Shown in pieces: positions 6,601-10,614 of a stretch of 10,614 bases of DNA. The notes under the pieces are model-generated. The model worked only from the letters and a program-made list of their open reading frames with translations, searched no databases and was not told where the DNA came from. Every line of letters starts with the position of its first letter. Positions within the stretch are counted from its first letter, which is position 1. The DNA is from an uncultured Oscillospiraceae bacterium. Its GTDB lineage: Bacteria; Bacillota; Clostridia; Oscillospirales; Oscillospiraceae. The stretch covers positions 1-10,614 of the forward strand of contig CAKUPH010000073.1 in NCBI GenBank assembly GCA_934675115.1, in the 5' to 3' direction. The position numbers were made by a program, and so were the translations under genes.

Positions 6601-8863
6601 TCCTGAGGACGAAGGCTACGACGGAGGACGCGCCTGTCTGGACGACGTTCAGGTGGTGGACGCCGAGATGACCACCGTGACCTTCACCGCCGGTGAGCAC
6701 GGTAAGTTTACCGGGGAGAGCGCTTCCCTCACCGGCGGCAGCTTCTCCACCGACCGCAAGAGCTATACCTTCTCCGTCCCCGTGGGCTACAAGCTCCAGG
6801 CGGCGGATATCCCCACCGTGGTGCCCGATGACGGCTATCAGCTCCTCAGCTGGTTCCAGGGCGACACCAATTGGGCCGTCGTCCTCGCCGGAAAGTATGT
6901 GAAGGGCGAAACGCTCTACACCGCGAAATTCGCGAAGTCCGGCAGCGGAACGGCCTCCGTCACGCTGGAGAGCCACAATGTTTTCCCGGACGGCTACGGC
7001 TATCAGATGCTGCTGGACAGCAAGCATGAGGCAGCCAAGTACTACTCCAGCATGAACATCATCGCCACCACGGACTACCGTGAGCTGGCGGACTATACGC
7101 TGCCCAACGTCCCCATCAACGCGGACGGTCACGGCCTGCAGGGCTCCGACGCGGCCATCGCGCAGGTGAAGGACGGCGACGTGACCATCTCCATCCCTGC
7201 CGGTATGTATGACTGGGCGATCCTCTATCCCTATCTGGACGGCGATCAGTACCTGCTGATGGCCATGGATCTGGATTATCCCACCTACGTAGATGATTTC
7301 AATTTCGCTCCCGGCTACACCTATCATTTCACCGCCTACGTAAACGAGGACGGCCGCCATGACAGCGTCAAGCTGGAGATCACCGAGGGCGCGGCCCCGG
7401 TCGACGAGGTAAAGAATGTCACCGTCCGCTTTGAGGCCGGTGAACACGGCACCATTTCCGGCATCACAGAGTATTCTGTCCTGTCCACCACGGCGCTGCG
7501 TCCCGGCAAGACCCCCAAGGTCACGGCGGACAAGGGCTACTTCTTCACCGGTTGGGTGCCCTCCTATCAGGGCGGCGTCACCGTGAAGGGCGACGTTACC
7601 TACACGGCGCAGTATGTGGACGACAGCAATGCCGCCACGGTCATTCTGGAGGCTCGCGGTATCCGGGAGAAGGCCAGGGCTGTGATCACAGAATACTACG
7701 CGGCCATGGGACTTTCCGGTGATGTGCTGAAAAAGTACGTAGAGTCCGCTCTGCAGAAGCAGAATTCCTACGCGATGCTCTTGGATGCGGACGCTACCAC
7801 CCTCAGCGATTCCACTTTCACCATTTATCAGGACGCCTGGATGTTCCAGGTGAGTGAAGACCTCAGTCAGGAGCAGATGAACGCCTTCGAGTACTTCCTG
7901 CCGGAGGATTTCGACGGCAAGCTGGCAAGTGCTCCCATGCTGGACGGCACCGACGAGGGCGGTGAGATCTCTATCAAGGTTCCCGCCGGCACCTACGATA
8001 TGGTGGCCTTGACCCGGACGACGTCTCCGACGGAAACCTATTTCAGCTCCCTCTGCAATGTGGACAGTGAGGACTTTGCCAAGGGCTACGGCGAGTATAC
8101 ATTTGAATCCGGCAAGACCTACCGCTTCACCGTGGATTACTCGCTGGAGAAGGTAAAGTACGGCCAGAGCTACATGGACTACCCCTGCGAGCTGCTGCGT
8201 CTCACCGTGACGGACAGCGAGCCGGAGAACCCGGATACGCCCGATACCCCCGTCACTCCCGTTACCCCTGTCACGCCGGGCAAGCCCTCTCAGCCCGAGC
8301 AGCCCCCCCTGCCCTTTACCGACGTGGATCAGGATCACTGGTACTACAGCGATGTGGTCTACGCCTACGGAAAGGGCCTGATTCGCGGCGTGATGGACAC
8401 CCTCTTCGGGGCCGATGTGACCATGACCCGCGCGCAGGCCGCCACCATCCTCTACCGGCTGGCCGGTTCCCCCGCCGTCACCGGCAAGTGCCCCTTCCGC
8501 GACGTGGCGTCCGGCTCCTACTACGAGGATGCAGTCACATGGGCCGCAGCTCAGGGCGTAGTCCTCGGCTGCGGCGGACAGACCTTCCGTCCCAATGACA
8601 ACATCAGCCGCCAGCAGCTGGCCGCGATCCTCTATCGCTACGCCGCGCTCCTCGGCCGCGTCGAGGGCACGGACGGCTCTCTGTCCGACTTTACCGACGC
8701 CGGCAAGGTAGCGGATTACGCCAAGGACGCCATGCTCTGGTGCTCCACTAACGACGTGATCCGCGGAACGCCGGACAAGCGTCTGGCTCCCGCCGACACG
8801 GTGACCCGCGCACAGGCCGTCGCGATGCTGCATCGCTTCTGTCTCGTGATGGAGCAGCGCTGA
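554..8863 (+). CDS. Giant SLH-anchored S8 subtilase (lactocepin/C5a-peptidase-like) with dockerin and adhesin-like modules
   Basis: This 2769-residue protein is predicted to be an exported, surface-bound serine endopeptidase. The ATG follows AGGAGG (541-546) by 7 nt. Approximate order by residue: signal peptide 1-30; propeptide-like 68-172; S8 peptidase 200-700 with Asp210 (IDTG), His301 (HGSHVAG), oxyanion Asn410 (SAGN) and Ser655 (GTSMAAP); PA insert about 489-590; Fn3-like 726-935 with a dockerin at 823-876; further Fn3-like strands to 1220; Big_2 1223-1304; beta-propeller-like 1305-1552; cohesin-like 1612-1705; three CxxCG units 1731-1884; jelly-roll-like 1887-2035; InlB-like 2040-2127 and 2289-2354; DUF2436-like 2134-2278 and 2360-2552; Pro/Thr linker; SLH x3 2588-2769. 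All catalytic residues are present, so the enzyme should be active. Related cell-envelope proteinases cleave large extracellular proteins; the substrate here is unknown. It is monocistronic by context. The peptidase, dockerin, Big_2 and SLH calls are firm; cohesin, propeller and DUF2436 are by pattern only. Confidence 0.93.
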   Translation: MKHRRSIQKVMALLLTLTMLCGLAVPAAAAGSPRGTSVSFEETDGSSITAGPSLRQQTDSTETSFYQSGDTVRVSILLEEQPALERYSLEAVPSSQAAVQSYRSQLERQQAQLASTISRQALNGSRLDVVWNLTLAANLISANVKYGQIEDILDVDGVKDVVVEQRYEPMVLSQSEANDPAMATSGAMIGSAAAYSAGYYGAGSRIAVIDTGTDTDHQSFNEDAFLYAVAEDAERADKNAADYDLLDKDEIAGKLAQLNAYKENSSISADRLYGGAKLPFGYNYVDQSYDITHDGDSQGEHGSHVAGIATANRYLKDGDSYVSALDSVHVQGVAPDAQLLTMKVFGKNGGAYDSDYMAAIEDAIVLGADAINLSLGSGGPGNASNSTAAYQAIMDRLTNSGVVVCISAGNSDSWAANSQNGGYLYTDDVSMQTNGSPGSYTNSLSVASADNDGTTGEYLTVNGSSIFYTDGSGPKNSAFSTLAGQTLEYVLIDGYGTERDFTYLEDEVDLTGKVLICSRGSINFSAKANNAAKAGAAATIIYNNTTGTFGMDLSDYSYTAPCVNISQADGAILKAAAEKNEGWSIDYYTGKFTVADNIGTQVYHSENYNVSSFSSWGIPGDLALKPEITAPGGSIYSINGAVKGGQAYETMSGTSMAAPQVSGMAALVAQYIRETGKTGKTGLSARTLAQSLLMSTAQPMLNGSTGSYWSVLQQGAGLANVGDAIAAETYVTMGKDATASYADGKVKAELGADDARNGAYTFSCTLTNLTDKAQSYALSADLFTQDIFTYGGVSYLDTATTPLASSAVFTVDGQTLSAGSIPDFDGNGSGDAADVDALLAYVAGSRESITNSDKADFDGDGKITSYDAYQWLQRAGLAATVPASGSVTVSVTLTLTDKSQLSAYPNGAYIEGYVFAKALPTAEGTVGVSHSIPVLGYYGSWSAPSMFEKGSASAYASGSETRTPYVGSEYANYVAIQYAGRNGSYYFGGNPILTDETYDPARNAINSLNGDKLTKAGYTLIRNAAKAQLSLNSTDGTDDRDWTQDLSGLDAAYYYVNGGRWVNTGYAADIHWTLANAKEGSTYILRLQAATEYDVNDDGSVNWGSLGAGSKLEIPFTIDNTAPTLNAASLTGDQLTAASGTKTLTLSVTENQYLAAALLYTADGSTCLRTIDPKQTTAGVVPELTLTTDGLADGVYLLQLYDYAMNVSTYRLFLGQDATDTAESVTVSPAGIRLLPGMSQQLTASVLPVSVADSTVTWSSSDDTVATVDENGTVTAVAEGKCTVTATSNLTGTVSGSCEVEVFALSKTLNAVVWGKDEDAQWASFDTSTLPAYTTLTSGAQSVKPVAVTYDENGVLYAADMESDGSGATLYTVDPTNEFAATEVGSTDACFFADLAQAPTLGCLIAVYGPYLVAVDKTDGSVQGALELYSNAMVGIAYCGSFYSSYNKCWLDSYLLIDSAGNVYRQNLTLLNGQYSYTDDGDSGFLFSTGAGVNAMDYFSSAYYDGSYLYWSVYDQDTNAARIFAIDVTSESCYDLGSFDENVWPVAGLFELNGGSVSGGSALKDILGVEDAQLQSDGFAGQVAQTPRIAMTGGLNSVVNGIAPQSASEIVTGDNGSTVIVQLTAQDADGRDVSSHSGKLTVSYDASKLTLAESGVTVYADHSGVKLGNGEIVIAYADLDGFAAGDAVAALRFTVNAEDAELTVAHQETDAALNGTHTETLPVTAEASTHLNATHVKKVDATCVSEGNIEYWYCADCGKYFRDAACTREIANGQTGTVSKVKPHVDTRGLTEVKAAAATCTDDGYKMEHWYCELCGKRFSFDEDEWTLTELDADEVVIPALGGEHLRTVRDSKPATTEENGYTGDIYCSRCGILLEKGRVIPKLTTSTLDEALNVEGGSLHFETSGEYPWVVAENDGEAYAVSTNETTGTTSGAVTTRIHLEKGQALTFQWKASGASYVDAVTLTVNGAGMAVQYVQDEGDSYFGTPEDDEFTWVTGIYAAAAAGEYAFSWSFKKGPEDEGYDGGRACLDDVQVVDAEMTTVTFTAGEHGKFTGESASLTGGSFSTDRKSYTFSVPVGYKLQAADIPTVVPDDGYQLLSWFQGDTNWAVVLAGKYVKGETLYTAKFAKSGSGTASVTLESHNVFPDGYGYQMLLDSKHEAAKYYSSMNIIATTDYRELADYTLPNVPINADGHGLQGSDAAIAQVKDGDVTISIPAGMYDWAILYPYLDGDQYLLMAMDLDYPTYVDDFNFAPGYTYHFTAYVNEDGRHDSVKLEITEGAAPVDEVKNVTVRFEAGEHGTISGITEYSVLSTTALRPGKTPKVTADKGYFFTGWVPSYQGGVTVKGDVTYTAQYVDDSNAATVILEARGIREKARAVITEYYAAMGLSGDVLKKYVESALQKQNSYAMLLDADATTLSDSTFTIYQDAWMFQVSEDLSQEQMNAFEYFLPEDFDGKLASAPMLDGTDEGGEISIKVPAGTYDMVALTRTTSPTETYFSSLCNVDSEDFAKGYGEYTFESGKTYRFTVDYSLEKVKYGQSYMDYPCELLRLTVTDSEPENPDTPDTPVTPVTPVTPGKPSQPEQPPLPFTDVDQDHWYYSDVVYAYGKGLIRGVMDTLFGADVTMTRAQAATILYRLAGSPAVTGKCPFRDVASGSYYEDAVTWAAAQGVVLGCGGQTFRPNDNISRQQLAAILYRYAALLGRVEGTDGSLSDFTDAGKVADYAKDAMLWCSTNDVIRGTPDKRLAPADTVTRAQAVAMLHRFCLVMEQR
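3020..3181 (+). other. Type I-like dockerin domain inside the Fn3-like region of the protease
   Basis: Two calcium loops of the dockerin/EF-hand type are complete. Loop 1 has ligands D823, D825, N827, S829, D831 and D834. Loop 2 has D856, D858, D860, K862, T864 and D867. Each is followed by a helix. Dockerins bind cohesin modules on partner proteins. Here the module interrupts the Fn3-like domain that normally follows the lactocepin/C5a-peptidase catalytic domain, because typical Fn3_5-like strands resume right after it (VPASGSVTVSVTL, then YPNGAYIEGYV). Confidence 0.8.
4220..4465 (+). other. Big_2 immunoglobulin-like domain
   Basis: Residues 1223-1304 show the bacterial Ig-like group 2 pattern: an opening VSP-containing strand, a VTWSSSDDTVATVDENG core, then VTAVAEGKCTVTATS. 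Such domains act as spacers or carbohydrate- and protein-binding modules on surface proteins. Confidence 0.8.
4466..5209 (+). other. Beta-propeller-like region
   Basis: Residues 1305-1552 contain repeated short strands with the pattern of a label followed by a value (GVLYAADM, LYTVDP, YLVAVDK, YLLIDSAGNVYR, SYLYWSVYD, RIFAIDV), as in quinoprotein- or WD-type propellers. No catalytic motif is visible. The fold is inferred from pattern only; the role is probably binding or structural. Confidence 0.45.
5387..5668 (+). other. Cohesin-like (cohesin/CBM-fold) region
   Basis: Residues 1612-1705 follow the cohesin pattern. A GDNGSTVIVQL opening strand leads to LTVSYDASKLTL (Y1644-D1645), then GNGEIVIAYADLDGFAAGDAVAALRFTV. 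The YD.SKL motif and the late G-D-hydrophobic-RF strand are typical. It could bind a dockerin, including the one in the same protein type, or just be a structural beta-sandwich of the same superfamily. Confidence 0.5.
5744..6205 (+). repeat. Three CxxCG cysteine-rich units
   Basis: Residues 1731-1884 hold three diverged units of about 50 residues, each ending in a CxxCG knuckle: CADCGKYF (C1754/C1757), CELCGKRF (C1812/C1815) and CSRCGILL (C1868/C1871). The first two also have a TC element and a WYC block before the knuckle. Such units recur in large secreted Firmicutes proteins. They could bind zinc or form disulfides; neither is proven by sequence. Confidence 0.7.
6212..6658 (+). other. Jelly-roll domain resembling MAM or cleaved-adhesin modules
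   Basis: Residues 1887-2035 begin LDEALNVEGG, include a YPWVV element and a LTFQWKASG strand, and end with CLDDVQVVD. The closing [LI]DDVQ strand is typical of MAM-like and gingipain cleaved-adhesin-like jelly rolls. A binding function (glycan or protein) is inferred. Alternative: a generic concanavalin-like sandwich. Confidence 0.45.
6953..7387 (+). other. DUF2436-like adhesin domain, copy 1
   Basis: Residues 2134-2278 resemble the DUF2436 module of Porphyromonas gingipains and HagA: a VTLE opening strand, a DGYGYQMLLD motif (2145-2155), an ISIPAGMYDW strand (2212-2221), then YVDDFNFAPGYTYHFT near the end. The family link rests on recalled motif order (GYQMLLDADH, then IP.G.YDY, then YDDFTFEAGK.YTFT) and needs a profile search. 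The usual role is as part of haemagglutinin/adhesin regions. Confidence 0.6.
7631..8209 (+). other. DUF2436-like adhesin domain, diverged copy 2
   Basis: Residues 2360-2552 repeat the same motif order as copy 1: a VILEA opening strand, SYAMLLDAD (2405-2413), ISIKVPAGTYDM (about 2472-2483) and YTFESGKTYRFTV. It carries a long helical insertion between the first strand and the MLLD motif, so it is longer than copy 1. An InlB-like repeat (VRFEAGEHGTISG start, TGW motif) separates the copies. Confidence 0.5.
8216..8314 (+). repeat. Pro/Thr-rich linker with short tandem repeats
   Basis: Residues about 2555-2587 contain a run of (D/V)TP triplets, a 9-nt period in DNA around 8231-8278, followed by a GKPSQPEQPPLP segment. 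It is a flexible cell-wall-spanning linker between the binding modules and the SLH anchor. The repeat count may vary between strains. Confidence 0.75.
8315..8860 (+). other. Three SLH cell-wall-anchoring repeats
   Basis: Repeats start near residues 2588 (FTDVDQDHWYYSDV), 2647 (PFRDVASGSYYEDAV) and 2712 (DFTDAGKVADYAKDA). Repeats 1 and 3 keep a TRAQA signature and repeat 2 has SRQQLA. Three tandem SLH units bind secondary cell-wall polymers non-covalently and place the protease at the cell surface. The third unit ends 8 residues after its final helix at the stop codon. Confidence 0.92.
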
Positions 8864-8904
8864 CCCCCTCGCCATCCCGGGAATTTCACAAGTCCAAGCA
8901 ATCA

Positions 8905-8952
8905 GGCCGGGGCAGGCTGACTGCCTGCCCCGGCCATTATTTTTCTCTCTTG
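8905..8952 (+). terminator. Intrinsic terminator of the protease gene
   Basis: A perfect 13-bp GC-rich stem (8905-8917 with 8923-8935) closes a 5-nt TGACT loop. It is followed by a T-rich tail, ATTATTTTTCTCTCTT. It lies 41 nt after the stop codon and separates the protease from the downstream regulator. Confidence 0.92.
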
Positions 8953-8978
8953 CGCGGCGCACATCCGGGTGGTATGAT
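8950..8978 (+). promoter_or_regulatory. Sigma-A-type promoter for the ArsR-like regulator
   Basis: TTGCGC (8950-8955) and TATGAT (8973-8978) are separated by exactly 17 nt, with an extended -10 TGG at 8970-8972. Transcription should start near 8985, giving a leader of about 40 nt. The -35 overlaps the T-tail of the upstream terminator. Confidence 0.7.
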
Positions 8979-9023
8979 ATATTAAAATCAGACACACGGT
9001 ACGCCGGAAAGGGGGATACGGAA

Positions 9024-10085
9024 ATGGGGATCGACATGAAACGAAGCATTGACCCGGCGGCAGAGTGCATCCGTTACCTGACGCAGAAATATACTGTGGA
9101 ATCCCCGCCGGACTCCATGATCCGGAACAACTGCCGCGATTACGCTCAGGACTACCGCATCCCTCTCGCCTGTCTTGAGGAGCTCACCGCGCCTCTTCTG
9201 CCGCTGGAGGCCGAACTGGATCAGGTGATGGCGGATAATCGCCAGCTCTGGGAGGATATGTTCTATCCCGGCAGCGAAGAGGAAAACCTGCTGGCTTGGG
9301 GACTCTATATGCTGGACGGCCAGGGCGGCCCGGACGGGCTCCCTCTGAACGAGCTTCGCCGCCGCCTGCTGGCCTTTCTGTTGACTGTGGAAGTCAAAGA
9401 TTTATCCGGCGTTCAGAACATAGCCGGTCTCACCGGCTTTCTCGGCGGCGCGGAGTGCGGTATCCGCACCAAATGGGTCTGCCTTCAGGTCTGGCAGGAT
9501 CCGTTGTCTTACTGGGAAAAATACCGCCGCATGGCCGCGCTGGCGGACGGCGTTTTCGCGTCTCACCGGGACGCGCTCCAGCCTCTGGCGGATCAGGCTC
9601 TCGACTGGCTGAGCCGGCGGCTGGAGGCTGACAGCGGTCTGATGTGGAGCGAGCTTGACATGGAGCGCGGGACCGATGAGGTCGTGGTGGCGCCCCTGTG
9701 TCTGGAATTCAACGCCCTTGGTGTCGTCTGGGACGACACCAAGCCGGACGGTCCGGCTTGCCAGTTCGTGGGCATTCTCCGCCCCCAGATCCAGGCTCTG
9801 CGGGAAAGCTGCGGCAGCCGGGCGGAGCAGATGTCCGACCAGCTGAAGATCATCGCGGACAAGAGCCGTCTGGAGATCCTGATGGCCTTGCGGGCCGCGC
9901 CTCTCTGCGGGCAGGAGCTGGGCCGTCAGGTGGGGCTGTCCGCCGGGACCATCTCCCATCATATGGCCTGTCTGGTGCGGGAGGGCTTCGTCACCATGAG
10001 TAAGCGGGGCAACCGCGTCACCTACGAGCTTCGCCGGGGCGCGCTGGAGGAATTTCTGGACGCCCTGCGCGCCGCCCTGATCTGA
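9024..10085 (+). CDS. ArsR-type winged-helix regulator with a long unassigned N-terminal region
   Basis: A cytoplasmic transcription factor of 353 residues is predicted. The ATG at 9024 is chosen because AAAGGGGG (9008-9015) precedes it by 8 nt; an in-frame ATG at 9036 is too far away. Residues about 270-353 form an ArsR-like winged helix: KIIADKSRLEILMAL (275-289), a recognition helix near LSAGTISHHMACL (305-317), and a wing ending NRVTYEL. The N-terminal 270 residues look mainly helical and match nothing I can name with confidence; similar long sensor regions occur in uncharacterised Firmicutes ArsR-like proteins. The ELCVCDL metal-binding motif of classical ArsR/SmtB proteins is absent, so metal sensing is unlikely. 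Classical ArsR proteins are only about 100-120 residues, so this is an extended form. The gene has its own promoter and terminator, so it is probably monocistronic. Its targets and ligand cannot be read from the sequence. Confidence 0.85.
   Translation: MGIDMKRSIDPAAECIRYLTQKYTVESPPDSMIRNNCRDYAQDYRIPLACLEELTAPLLPLEAELDQVMADNRQLWEDMFYPGSEEENLLAWGLYMLDGQGGPDGLPLNELRRRLLAFLLTVEVKDLSGVQNIAGLTGFLGGAECGIRTKWVCLQVWQDPLSYWEKYRRMAALADGVFASHRDALQPLADQALDWLSRRLEADSGLMWSELDMERGTDEVVVAPLCLEFNALGVVWDDTKPDGPACQFVGILRPQIQALRESCGSRAEQMSDQLKIIADKSRLEILMALRAAPLCGQELGRQVGLSAGTISHHMACLVREGFVTMSKRGNRVTYELRRGALEEFLDALRAALI
9717..9743 (+). repeat. Perfect 12-bp inverted repeat inside the regulator gene
   Basis: CTTGGTGTCGTC (9717-9728) and GACGACACCAAG (9732-9743) are exact reverse complements around a 3-nt TGG loop. 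The segment codes for LGVVWDDTK. It would form a strong hairpin in the mRNA, or a 12-3-12 dyad in DNA. Confidence 0.6.
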
Positions 10086-10123
10086 CCGGGCAGTTTGGCC
10101 CACACATTCACGTCACATTGCAG

Positions 10124-10158
10124 CGCCCCTGAGATCTGACGATCTCAGGGGCGTTTTT
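10124..10158 (+). terminator. Intrinsic terminator of the ArsR-like gene
   Basis: A perfect 13-bp stem (10124-10136 with 10141-10153) with a TGAC loop is followed directly by TTTTT (10154-10158). It lies 38 nt after the stop codon and isolates the downstream TetR-type gene. Confidence 0.93.
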
Positions 10159-10171
10159 CAGAATTTTTCCA

Positions 10172-10193
10172 AAGTGCGGACCGTTTTGCACTT
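10172..10193. promoter_or_regulatory. Imperfect dyad at the -35 of the TetR-type gene, possible operator
   Basis: AAGTGC (10172-10177) is inverted as GCACTT (10188-10193), and 8 of the 11 base pairs across the 22-bp dyad are complementary. It has a GACCG core and touches the -35 hexamer. Size and symmetry fit a TetR-family operator, but binding is inferred. Confidence 0.35.
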
Positions 10194-10220
10194 GAAAACA
10201 GCGGTGCCCCGTGCTAAGAT
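10192..10220 (+). promoter_or_regulatory. Sigma-A promoter of the TetR-type gene
   Basis: TTGAAA (10192-10197) and TAAGAT (10215-10220) are separated by exactly 17 nt, a near-consensus arrangement. The start point is predicted near 10227, giving a leader of about 40 nt with AGGAGG at 10252-10257. Confidence 0.75.
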
Positions 10221-10250
10221 ATGACCAGAAAACTATTCCGGTCATATCTT
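10216..10250. promoter_or_regulatory. Perfect 11-bp inverted repeat over -10 and start point, likely operator or leader hairpin
   Basis: AAGATATGACC (10216-10226) and GGTCATATCTT (10240-10250) are exact reverse complements with a 13-nt spacer. The left arm covers the -10 and the right arm ends one base before the AGGAGG. A repressor bound here would block transcription, as in TetR-family autoregulation. Because only the right half is certain to be transcribed, a DNA operator is more likely than an RNA hairpin. Confidence 0.55.
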
Positions 10251-10265
10251 CAGGAGGGCATTCAT

Positions 10266-10614
10266 TTGGCATTTACTGATTACGAAACCGCGCAGATCCG
10301 CGCCGCCCTGCTGACGGAAGCCCGCCGCTGCGCGGTCACCCTCGGGATGCGCAAGACCTCGGTGGAGCAGCTGACCGAGGCCGCGGGGATCTCCAAGGGT
10401 TCTTTCTACAAGTTTTTCGACTCCAAGGAGCTGCTGTTTTTCGCCGTGCTGGAGGACATCCACACGGAGATCTATGAGGTTGCGGACCGGGCGCTCCGGG
10501 AAAACACCGACCTCCCCCCCGCCGAACGGACGGCAGCGGCGGTGCTGGCCGCCTGCCGGCAGCTGGCGGACACGGGGACCATGACCTTCGTCGAAAACGA
10601 CGCGGAATTTCTCC
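10266..10614 (+). CDS. TetR/AcrR-family transcriptional regulator (partial, runs off the window)
   Basis: The first 116 codons are visible. Translation should begin at TTG 10266, which lies 8 nt after AGGAGG (10252-10257). The first in-frame ATG (codon 28) would remove helix 1 and has no ribosome binding site. Residues about 11-57 form the TetR N-terminal helix-turn-helix: IRAALLTEAR, then TSVEQLTEAAGISKGSFYKFFDSKELL, where the GISKGSFYKFF stretch is the family's recognition helix signature. The following helices begin the ligand-binding and dimerisation domain, which is truncated by the window end. Members usually repress a neighbouring transporter or enzyme gene and often themselves. Its likely target, downstream, is outside the window. 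The dyads at 10172-10193 and 10216-10250 suggest autoregulation. Confidence 0.9.
   Translation, partial: MAFTDYETAQIRAALLTEARRCAVTLGMRKTSVEQLTEAAGISKGSFYKFFDSKELLFFAVLEDIHTEIYEVADRALRENTDLPPAERTAAAVLAACRQLADTGTMTFVENDAEFL

Noticed and set aside
890..9070. Very long antisense open frames (890-2365, 2654-6088 and 6212-9070 on the minus strand)
   Set aside because: They lie opposite the protease gene, overlap its terminator and the next gene, and translate to Gly/Ala/Val-rich sequence without domains. They arise from strong third-position GC bias in the plus-strand gene.
1..10614. CRISPR array, tRNA, rRNA, insertion sequence or prophage
   Set aside because: No regularly spaced repeats, cloverleaf sequence, rRNA segment, transposase or phage gene was seen on either strand.

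Overview
The window looks like chromosomal DNA from a high-GC, probably gut-dwelling Clostridia member, perhaps of the Oscillospiraceae. This is inferred from strongly GC-biased third codon positions, AGGAGG-type ribosome binding sites, SLH cell-wall anchoring, and a very large secreted multidomain protein with dockerin, Big_2 and CxxCG modules. No marker gene fixes the genus.

Layout: positions 1-553 hold no gene I can recognise. Positions 1-229 are GC-rich and unassigned. Positions about 230-440 are distinctly AT-rich and probably carry the promoter of the large gene. A 53-nt imperfect hairpin (463-515) sits just upstream of its ribosome binding site. Positions 554-8863 encode one 2769-residue exported protein: signal peptide, propeptide-like region, lactocepin/C5a-peptidase-like subtilase with the full Asp210/His301/Asn410/Ser655 set and a PA insert, Fn3-like region containing a dockerin, Big_2 domain, beta-propeller-like region, cohesin-like region, three cysteine-rich CxxCG units, a jelly-roll-like domain, two InlB-like repeats alternating with two domains resembling gingipain/HagA DUF2436, a Pro/Thr linker and three SLH repeats. 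A strong intrinsic terminator (8905-8952) ends this unit.

Positions 9024-10085 encode a 353-residue regulator with a C-terminal ArsR-type winged helix and a long N-terminal region I cannot assign. It has its own well-formed promoter and a perfect 13-bp-stem terminator (10124-10158). At 10266 a TetR/AcrR-family regulator begins from a TTG codon and runs off the window. Its promoter is overlapped by a perfect 11-bp inverted repeat and a second, imperfect dyad, both plausible operator sites.

The three genes lie on the same strand but appear to be separate transcription units, so the sequence does not show that either regulator controls the protease. The most interesting object is the giant protease. 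It joins a host-protein-degrading type of peptidase to adhesin-like modules known from Porphyromonas gingipains, and it carries dockerin and cohesin-like parts in one surface-anchored chain.
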